This document shows positions 5,764 to 11,510 of a stretch of DNA of 22,516 nt, in pieces. Position 1 is the stretch's first letter. The number at the start of each line of letters is the position of its first letter. Source of the DNA: a virus; the IMG/VR virus record IMGVR_UViG_3300032797_000111, positions 1-22,516 of that record; one strand, given 5' to 3'. A program made the translations under genes and the position numbers. Under the pieces are notes generated by a model that worked only from the letters and a program-made list of their open reading frames with translations, had not been told where the DNA came from and did no database searches.

Positions 5764-6183
5764 ATGCAAATAACACAAAAACATATAGAAGCGGCTAAGT
5801 TAGAAATCGAGGGGAAATTAACCCAAGCCGAAATAGCCCAGCAGGTCGGAATTACTGAAAGGGCTTTCCATTATTGGCTCAAGAATCCAGAATTTCAAAA
5901 GCTAATGCAAACTTTGGCTGATGAATACAAAGAAAAAGCCAAAAAACTTATGCGGAGATGGGCAGGAGAGGCAGCCAAGAAATTACTTTTGTTAGTTACA
6001 AAATCTCTTGATGATGAAGTTGCCCGTAAGGCAGCCAACGATATTTTAAAGGGGGCAGGCATAACAATCGAGGAAAATGATCGACCAAGTGGAAACAACC
6101 AAATCCTCATCATCCGCTCAAACGGAGACGAGGGCAAGGTTAAAGATTCAACTGAAGTCCTTTCAGGACGCTTTCGTCTTTAG
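5764..6183 (+). CDS. terS: Terminase small subunit
   Basis: Residues about 15-45 form a helix-turn-helix (KLTQAEIAQQVGITERAFHYWL) of the phBC6A51/Sigma-70-like type found in small terminases. It is followed by a long basic helical region suited to oligomerisation. It lies directly before the large subunit, as expected. The small subunit recognises the packaging site on phage DNA and hands it to the large subunit. No SD precedes ATG 5764 (the upstream bases are T-rich), so it may depend on coupling to the methyltransferase gene 12 bases before. The 3' 107 bases overlap the large-subunit gene in another frame. Confidence 0.75.
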   Translation: MQITQKHIEAAKLEIEGKLTQAEIAQQVGITERAFHYWLKNPEFQKLMQTLADEYKEKAKKLMRRWAGEAAKKLLLLVTKSLDDEVARKAANDILKGAGITIEENDRPSGNNQILIIRSNGDEGKVKDSTEVLSGRFRL

Positions 6184-7447
6184 CCCAAGCCGGCATCCGG
6201 CTTTTGTTGCGGCTTGGGGAACAGGCAAAAGTCTGTGCGGAATCTTGAGGGGGATGCTTTACTCCGAGGGCATACCTCAAAATCTGGGAATCATTTTCCG
6301 AAAGGAATATACGGACCTTAGGGATTCGACCTTGAAGGACTTTGAGCGGTATACCGGGATGAAATGCGACAGCCAAAGGAACGTCAACTTTCCCAATGGT
6401 TCTCAGATTATGTTCCGGCACGTTGAGGAGCTTAACAACCTTCAAAACATAAATCTTGGCTGGTTCTTTATCGAGCAAGCTGAAGAATTGGCAAGCGACA
6501 AGGAATTCTTCTTGCTTTGGGGCAGACTAAGAAGAGATTTGATTCCTTCTCCGTCTTTTTCAAGTTTAGGTTTGCCTGTTCATTCGGGTTTTATTAGTGG
6601 GAATGTGAAAGCAAGCAACTGGATCAAAAAGTTTTGGAAGGATAAACCGGAGGAGGGATTTGATTTAATCGAGGCTACGACTTTTGATAATGCTGATGTC
6701 CTGCCGGAAGATTATCTTGCCAGCTTAGAGAAATTGAAGAAACTACGTCCGGAGATTTATGCCCGCTATGTGATGAACGATTGGGAGACTGAAACTGAGG
6801 GAAAGGCATTTAAGAGTGACTTAATTGATGCCTGTATCGGAGGCGAATTTGAGGATCCACAAACTGGGATGAATTATGTCTTAGGCACGGATTTGGGGAA
6901 ATATAGCTCTTATACCACAATCTTTGTTATTAAGTTGGATGTGAAGCCAAGTCCAGTGGTTTATTTCGACAGGTTTAAGAATCTGCGCTGGTCCTCAAAG
7001 GATTTGAGGATTGATACCACAGAAAAGCGGATCAAGGATGTTGCCATAAAGTATAACAATGCGCTTGTGATTCCCGACAGCACGGGTGTGGGCGATCCGG
7101 TGGTCGAGGGCTTGGAAGATTTGGGATTGAGGCTCTATGGGGATGATAAAAAACTTGGATTCGTATTTACCGAAAAGTCAAAGGAACAACTGATTGATAA
7201 TCTCATTTTGGTAATAGAAAATGGGGAGATAAGGATTCCCGATATCGAGGTCGTCATAAATGAACTGAAAGACCTTGAGGTAGAGGATAGGGGCTTGAGT
7301 AGAAAATACTTTGCACCCGAAGGCAAGTTTACTGATTGTGTAATGGGGTTGGCTTTATGCTGTTGGGGGATGCCAAAGCCAGAGCCTTTTTACTTGCAAA
7401 ACGTGGGGCAGAAAAGGGAATCGGTTAGAGCGATGAGGGATTTTTAA
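6077..7447 (+). CDS. terL: Terminase large subunit
   Basis: The packaging motor has an ATPase half and a nuclease half. Walker A is WGTGKS (residues 47-52), Walker B is WFFIEQAEE (129-137), and a coupling-type motif FISGN lies at 172-176. The nuclease half shows three acidic blocks: GTDLGKYS with Asp272, IPDSTGVGD with Asp334 and FTDCVMG with Asp420, as in RNase H-fold terminases. The length of 456 residues is normal. ATG 6077 follows GAGG at 6070-6073 and lies within the small-subunit gene; the homologous part begins only at about residue 27, but no later start codon fits. It pumps DNA into proheads through the portal and cuts the concatemer. Confidence 0.92.
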   Translation: MIDQVETTKSSSSAQTETRARLKIQLKSFQDAFVFSPSRHPAFVAAWGTGKSLCGILRGMLYSEGIPQNLGIIFRKEYTDLRDSTLKDFERYTGMKCDSQRNVNFPNGSQIMFRHVEELNNLQNINLGWFFIEQAEELASDKEFFLLWGRLRRDLIPSPSFSSLGLPVHSGFISGNVKASNWIKKFWKDKPEEGFDLIEATTFDNADVLPEDYLASLEKLKKLRPEIYARYVMNDWETETEGKAFKSDLIDACIGGEFEDPQTGMNYVLGTDLGKYSSYTTIFVIKLDVKPSPVVYFDRFKNLRWSSKDLRIDTTEKRIKDVAIKYNNALVIPDSTGVGDPVVEGLEDLGLRLYGDDKKLGFVFTEKSKEQLIDNLILVIENGEIRIPDIEVVINELKDLEVEDRGLSRKYFAPEGKFTDCVMGLALCCWGMPKPEPFYLQNVGQKRESVRAMRDF

Positions 7448-9466
7448 ATGAGTTTTATAAAAGATACTTTTGTCAAGCTATTCCGCAATGCTAACTATGA
7501 AAAGAATGTGGGCAAACCTGAGACTACGGAGATTGTCCGGGTTGGCAGGGATTGGATGTGGGACGGGTTTATCAATGACATCATTCAAAACCAAGACTAT
7601 ATTCTTTTGAAAAAAGCACAAGGCAAAAGCTACGCTTTCTATCAAGAGATGGAGGAGAAAGATCCGCATCTGTTTTCAGTTCTGCAGATAAGGAAAAAAG
7701 CAATTACAGGTTTGCCTTGGGATGTCTTGCCCTACGTTTCTGGCAAGGGCGAGGAGGCAAAACGCAGGGATCAGATAATTGCTTGGACGGTTAAGGAAAG
7801 CTTGAAGGGAATTCCGAAATTCAAAGACGATAAATTTGAATTATTAGATGGAATAGCAAAAGGTTTTGCTGTTTCGGAAATTATATGGGGTATGGATGAA
7901 AATAGAGTATATGTTAAAGCTATTCATTCCCGGAAGCAGAGCAGATTTGTGTTTGGGTTAGATGGAGAATTAAGATTATTAACTGATAAGAATCCCTTCT
8001 CCGGTGAGGTTATGCCCGATAGAAAATTCCTTGTTTTCTGCAATCAGCCCTATGCTGAGAATCCCTATGGGACTGCCATTTTGAAAGAGTGCTATTGGTA
8101 TTGGTGGTTCAAGAAGAATTGTGTTAAGTGGTGGGCGATCTTTTCGGAGAAGTTCGCTGCCCCACATTTGGATGTAACCTATCCGTCCTCTGGTTTGTCC
8201 GACCAAGAGAAAGAGAAGATCGACAATTTTATTGATAACTTTCAAAGTGAAACAGGGGTAAGGCATCCAGAGGGAGTAGTCATTAAATTATTGGAAGCAG
8301 TTCGTAGAGGTGAAGGTGGGTATCAGAGTTTTATGGACTATTGCGATGACCAGATTTCAAAGGCGGTGCTGTGTCAAACGCTTACTACTTCAGAGGGGCG
8401 AAGGTCGGGTTCTATGGCTTTAGGGAACGTGCACGCAGATGTAAGGCAAGACGTTTTGGAAGATGATACTGGTTCTTTAGATGTTTCGATAAACCAATTA
8501 GGTCATTGGATTGTGGATTATAACTTTGCGAACGTGGATGGCTATCCGACTTATGTTACCAGTGCAGAAGCGCCGGAAGATTTAGTTACCTTAGCCAGCA
8601 GGGACAAGATTTTATTTGCCCCAACTCAAAGTAATGGCCTTGGTGTGCCGATTGCAAAGAAATATTTCTACGGTCGCTATAACATCCCTGAGCCGAAAGA
8701 GGGAGAAGAACTCTTGGAAACCGGTTTGCCTGTTTCTTTGCCCCTTGGAATGAGTGAGATAAAGACTTTCGCAAGCAAGGGGAAAAGGCGATATTTTCAT
8801 ATCGGCAACACTTTGCAGTTGCAGGATAGATTAAGGGCTAAACTTGAATCTATTTATCGAAGCCTCGAGCCAAAGTATTTATCATTGCTTGAAGAAAATG
8901 CTCCACTCAAAAATACTATCGATGAATTGGTGCGGAACTTTTTTGACGATGGCATGAAGAATGAATTTTATTCCGTCACCGAAGCCTCGATGAAATTGGG
9001 CGTGGAAAATTTGGCAAGGCAATTTGATTTGAGAATCAATCCAAAGGTTTTTCAGGGATGGATGGATGATTATCTGAAATATCGGATTTATGAGAAAGGC
9101 AAGTTTGAGGAGATAGGACAAACCTTGAGCGACCTTCTGCATGGTAAGGCAAAGGATTTATATGACCAGAAATTGACAGTAGAGAATATCAGGGATGAAC
9201 TCAAGGCTAAGTTTTCGGACTTGGCGGACTGGAAGGCACAGACTATTGCCCGGACTGAGGTTAACTCTGCGGCTAATTACGGGGCAATTCAGATGATGAA
9301 GGATTCGGGTTTGGATGTCAAGGCTTGGTTCTTTGTTGATCCAGCATCTTGCGATCTTTGCCAAGATTGGGCGGCAAAGAATCCGTATCGATTAAAAGAA
9401 GCAGAGGATTTAGGCTTACCGCACCCTAATTGTAACGATCAATGGGTCTTTACGGTGGAGGAATGA
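7448..9466 (+). CDS. Portal (DUF935, Mu gp29-like) fused to MuF head protein, 672 aa
   Basis: Residues about 40-430 match the DUF935 portal family: the segment near 65-90 (MEEKDPHLFSVLQIRKKAI, then LPWDV) is its hallmark. The C-terminal 110 residues match the MuF/SPP1 gp7 minor head domain. They carry IARTEVNSAANYG near 598-610, ASCDLC near 637-642 and PHPNCNDQW near 658-666, a Cys/His set that may bind metal. In Mu these are separate genes (29 and 30); here one frame covers both with no internal stop. The portal forms the dodecameric DNA gate and connector site, and MuF proteins enter the head or are ejected with DNA. The ATG follows the terL stop directly. Confidence 0.9.
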   Translation: MSFIKDTFVKLFRNANYEKNVGKPETTEIVRVGRDWMWDGFINDIIQNQDYILLKKAQGKSYAFYQEMEEKDPHLFSVLQIRKKAITGLPWDVLPYVSGKGEEAKRRDQIIAWTVKESLKGIPKFKDDKFELLDGIAKGFAVSEIIWGMDENRVYVKAIHSRKQSRFVFGLDGELRLLTDKNPFSGEVMPDRKFLVFCNQPYAENPYGTAILKECYWYWWFKKNCVKWWAIFSEKFAAPHLDVTYPSSGLSDQEKEKIDNFIDNFQSETGVRHPEGVVIKLLEAVRRGEGGYQSFMDYCDDQISKAVLCQTLTTSEGRRSGSMALGNVHADVRQDVLEDDTGSLDVSINQLGHWIVDYNFANVDGYPTYVTSAEAPEDLVTLASRDKILFAPTQSNGLGVPIAKKYFYGRYNIPEPKEGEELLETGLPVSLPLGMSEIKTFASKGKRRYFHIGNTLQLQDRLRAKLESIYRSLEPKYLSLLEENAPLKNTIDELVRNFFDDGMKNEFYSVTEASMKLGVENLARQFDLRINPKVFQGWMDDYLKYRIYEKGKFEEIGQTLSDLLHGKAKDLYDQKLTVENIRDELKAKFSDLADWKAQTIARTEVNSAANYGAIQMMKDSGLDVKAWFFVDPASCDLCQDWAAKNPYRLKEAEDLGLPHPNCNDQWVFTVEE

Positions 9467-9493
9467 TATGAGAGTAGATGAAAGGAGAAGGGG

Positions 9494-9682
9494 ATGAGAA
9501 TTTGCGACATTAAAAATTGTAACCAAGAAGCGAAAAGAAGAGTTGAGCAGAAAGTTATTGAATTAAATATCGATGAAATTATGGAGCCTACATATTGGCG
9601 TTTATTTCGAGGTGATTTATGTGAGGAACATCTTAAGAGACTTGACGAAATTATGGAAAGATTCTTTGCACAAAATAGTTGA
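9494..9682 (+). CDS. Small zinc-finger-like protein, 62 aa
   Basis: The ATG at 9494 follows AAAGGAGAAGGGG. CDIKNC at residues 4-9 and CEEH at 43-46 give a possible C2CH metal site on the two ends of a short helical protein. I recognise the CxxxxC...CxxH layout as common in small phage and actinobacterial proteins, with no known function. It is the first gene of a small-gene island between the portal and the head protease. The last 17 bases overlap the next gene. Confidence 0.55.
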   Translation: MRICDIKNCNQEAKRRVEQKVIELNIDEIMEPTYWRLFRGDLCEEHLKRLDEIMERFFAQNS

Positions 9683-9833
9683 CAAAGAGAAGCTGGAAGA
9701 TTATATTAGAACCCTGAGAGCTGAAAAGTTTACGGGCAAGGTTACCATAAACTTTTTCAAAGGCGGGGTGACGAATATGAATGTTGGGAGCGAACCGGTG
9801 ATATGGGAAGAAAAAACCATAAAAGTAGGGTGA
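9666..9833 (+). CDS. Small phage protein, 55 aa, TTG start
   Basis: The coding part that looks conserved is KLEDYIRTLRAEKFTGKV, then INFFKGGVTNM, a helix followed by a beta hairpin. I recall similar short phage proteins with 'F.G...INF..GG' but no function. The best start is TTG 9666, with GGAAAG at 9655-9660 as SD; the longer frame from ATG 9573 would read through the neighbouring gene in another frame and is unlikely. It overlaps both neighbours slightly and ends at TGA 9831-9833. Confidence 0.5.
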   Translation: MHKIVDKEKLEDYIRTLRAEKFTGKVTINFFKGGVTNMNVGSEPVIWEEKTIKVG

Positions 9834-9838
9834 ACAAA

Positions 9839-10294
9839 ATGAAAGAAAAAGCAGAGGACAAAATAATAAAATGCCGAAAAGGAAGAAGGGGCGAAGCAAT
9901 CAGAAGTTTTAATGACTTGAAGAAACCAATCAGGCTTTTAACATTGGGAGATTTTCCCGAAAGACCACTTACAGAAAATATGTTTAAGGAAATCGTTTCT
10001 AATTTCAAACGGAAGAGATTATCTATCCCTGTTTTTTATTCATTTGATTATAGTTTAGTTGGAGAAGTAGGAAAAATTTGGAAAGAAAAAAATTCACTAT
10101 GGATAAAATTGAAGAACGTAAGCGGTGAAGCAAAAAAGCTTTTTCAATCTGAACCTAAATCTTTTAGTTTAAGTTCTTCGGCTCTTGTCGATCCCGATTG
10201 TGATGACAAGGGGACAACAGGCTTATTAAGAGTTACACTTTTGCGAAAACTAATTGGAATCCCTATCGAAAAAGAACTTGAAGGCAAGAGATAA
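9839..10294 (+). CDS. Diverged paralogue of the head protease, probably inactive, 151 aa
   Basis: Residues about 29-145 align with the protease part (about 75-190) of the gene at 11511. GDFP aligns with GDYP, EIVSNFK with EIVANFN, KIWKEKNSLWIKLKNV with RIWREGDSLWAKLKNL, and IGIP with AGIP. The presumed catalytic His115 (in DHAE) of the larger protein corresponds to Tyr67 here (YSFD), while a Ser is kept near 110 (SFSLSS). Without the His it is unlikely to cut. It lacks the ChaB and scaffold parts. ATG 9839 follows AGGGTG; ATG 9803 is an alternative. It could be a regulator, a decoy subunit or a decaying duplicate. Confidence 0.65.
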   Translation: MKEKAEDKIIKCRKGRRGEAIRSFNDLKKPIRLLTLGDFPERPLTENMFKEIVSNFKRKRLSIPVFYSFDYSLVGEVGKIWKEKNSLWIKLKNVSGEAKKLFQSEPKSFSLSSSALVDPDCDDKGTTGLLRVTLLRKLIGIPIEKELEGKR

Positions 10295-10307
10295 GTGTGG
10301 GGTTGAA

Positions 10308-10541
10308 ATGAATGAACCAACAAAAGTAATATTGAAACATATAAACGATCAAGGTCAAATTGTCGAAGATGTATTTAATTGTTTATTGGATGCTCTGAAT
10401 AAAATTATGGATGACAGTATTCCGAAAGAACGATTTTTGGAGGTTAGAGTAAGATTTGTTTTGATTACGGAAAACTTGGACGTTTTACTTACGGCTGAGG
10501 ACATCCAATATCTTCGGAATAAATGGGTGGTGTTGAAATGA
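10308..10541 (+). CDS. Unrecognised acidic protein, 77 aa
   Basis: ATG 10308 follows a GTGGGG site; the upstream ATG at 10254 would overlap the pseudo-protease gene and has no SD. The protein is acidic and mixed alpha/beta, with a beta-like N-terminus (KVILKHIND) and two helical segments. No Cys cluster, signal or membrane segment is visible. The stop overlaps the next ATG (ATGA at 10538), so it is probably translated together with the zinc-finger gene that follows. Confidence 0.5.
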   Translation: MNEPTKVILKHINDQGQIVEDVFNCLLDALNKIMDDSIPKERFLEVRVRFVLITENLDVLLTAEDIQYLRNKWVVLK

Positions 10542-10798
10542 AGGACAAAAACAAAAAAGAAAAAAGGGATTATACATTCAGATTGTTTGCTATATGTAAG
10601 GTTTGCGGGTGGAAGTTTACATTGGATGCGGAAAGGAGCAAAATTAAATTGGGAATGAATATATTGATTAGCAGAGACCTTTTTCAGCACCTATTACATT
10701 ACCATCCATATACACTTTTTGACGTTGAAAAATATTTTTCTTTGAGTTCTAAGACTCTGAGAGAGTTGAAACAACTTAAAGAAGAAACGAAAGATTGA
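10538..10798 (+). CDS. C2H2-like zinc-finger protein, 86 aa
   Basis: Cys21 and Cys24 (CKVCGWKF) are followed about 25 residues later by HLLHYH, giving a possible C2H2 metal site, with a basic N-terminus (KDKNKKEKRD). ATG 10538 overlaps the previous stop and follows GGGTGGTG; ATG 10523 is an alternative. A DNA- or RNA-binding role is inferred from the finger. It is one of several small Cys proteins in this genome. Confidence 0.55.
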   Translation: MKDKNKKEKRDYTFRLFAICKVCGWKFTLDAERSKIKLGMNILISRDLFQHLLHYHPYTLFDVEKYFSLSSKTLRELKQLKEETKD

Positions 10799-10799
10799 A

Positions 10800-11111
10800 A
10801 TGAGATTAGACAAAGATACCTTAAGGAAACTTAAATATCTCAGGCAAAAATGGGGATTTGTAACTATTGGAAGAAAGGTAATAACCGAACCAATATTTGC
10901 CACTCAAATATGTGCCCCTATTGGAATTCGTGAAGTGGCGGTAACATACTTTTGTCGCAATTTTGATGAAGATGAAAATGGAAATATTACCCGTAATGGT
11001 GAACCTTATTTTGGTGAGCAAATAGCCTTAGAGTGGGATAACCCCGAAGGATTGGTTGATTATCTTTATTGGGATGAAAAAGAACTTGAAAAGGAAGAAA
11101 TGAAAGGATGA
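10800..11111 (+). CDS. Unrecognised protein, 103 aa
   Basis: The ATG at 10800 follows the previous stop with one base between. The protein has a basic N-terminal helix, a central hydrophobic stretch (ATQICAPIGIREVAVTYFC) with two Cys, and a very acidic C-terminus (WDEKELEKEEMKG). No domain is recognised. The stop overlaps the next ATG as ATGATGA, in keeping with coupled translation through the island. Confidence 0.5.
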   Translation: MRLDKDTLRKLKYLRQKWGFVTIGRKVITEPIFATQICAPIGIREVAVTYFCRNFDEDENGNITRNGEPYFGEQIALEWDNPEGLVDYLYWDEKELEKEEMKG

Positions 11112-11287
11112 TGAAAAGGGTATTTTTAAACTTACTGTGGAATCTTAGATTCTTTCTCTTCCGAATGTGGGTTAGAAATAAAGAGATTTCCCTGATAGAT
11201 TTTAAAACGGGAAAGAATTGGGCTGAAATAAAAGATGTGAAAAAAGATAAGGACAATATAACTTTGGAGATAGAAGTTAAAAGTTAA
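11108..11287 (+). CDS. Small protein with amphipathic N-terminal helix, 59 aa
   Basis: Two ATG codons in a row (11108 and 11111) follow GAAAGGA; the second has the better spacing. Residues 4-22 form an aromatic, hydrophobic but Arg-containing helix (FLNLLWNLRFFLFRMW) that could lie on a membrane. It is followed by a polar beta-like tail. The family is not recognised. It is the last gene before the structured RNA, which begins seven bases after the stop. Confidence 0.45.
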   Translation: MMKRVFLNLLWNLRFFLFRMWVRNKEISLIDFKTGKNWAEIKDVKKDKDNITLEIEVKS

Positions 11288-11294
11288 GGAAATC

Positions 11295-11375
11295 TAAATG
11301 CAAGTATCATTCAGTATGAAAGGATTCTCGGGTATGTCCGAGAAAGGATAGTTTGAATCTATCTACTTGCATTTA
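11295..11375 (+). ncRNA. tRNA-shaped four-way RNA structure
   Basis: A perfect 12-bp stem (11295-11306 with 11364-11375) closes three arms. Arm one is TCAT (11307-11310) with ATGA (11316-11319), or alternatively TTCA with TGAA one step over. Arm two is TTCTCGG (11325-11331) with CCGAGAA (11338-11344), loop GTATGT. Arm three is GATAG (11347-11351) with CTATC (11359-11363), loop TTTGAAT. Arm three abuts the closing stem with no gap, as the T arm does in tRNA, and its 5-bp stem and 7-base loop differ from the T-loop consensus mainly by T for C56. The six-base middle loop, lack of a GG D loop and lack of CCA argue against a working tRNA. It may be a leader switch or a phage small RNA. Confidence 0.55.
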
Positions 11376-11417
11376 ATGAGGGCAAAAAATGTAACAATTA
11401 GAATAATTTAAATACAA

Positions 11418-11425
11418 CTCGGACA
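11418..11425 (+). promoter_or_regulatory. Octamer complementary to arm two of the RNA fold
   Basis: CTCGGACA is perfectly complementary to TGTCCGAG at 11335-11342, the loop edge and 3' strand of arm two. A second, shorter copy (CTCGGA) follows at 11426-11431. It could form an alternative pairing that opens arm two. Confidence 0.35.
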
Positions 11426-11440
11426 CTCGGAACAAACCGA

Positions 11441-11488
11441 AGCCGACCAAAATTGCAGAGATGCAAGTGGTCGGCTTTTTTGTTTTTA
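11441..11488 (+). terminator. Intrinsic terminator before the protease gene
   Basis: AGCCGACCA (11441-11449) pairs with TGGTCGGCT (11468-11476). Inside, TTGCA (11453-11457) pairs with TGCAA (11462-11466) around the tetraloop GAGA. A T-rich tract (TTTTTTGTTTTT) follows. ATGCAAGT at 11461-11468 in its 3' strand is identical to 11298-11305 and therefore complementary to 11365-11372 of the upstream closing stem. Confidence 0.9.
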
Positions 11489-11510
11489 AACTTAAAACGA
11501 GGTTTTAAAA

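Noticed and set aside
11300-11370. Ordinary tRNA gene
   Set aside because: The acceptor-like and T-arm-like parts fit, but the middle loop has six bases, the D-like arm lacks GG and is too short, T replaces C56, and no CCA follows. Listed as a tRNA-shaped RNA, not a tRNA.
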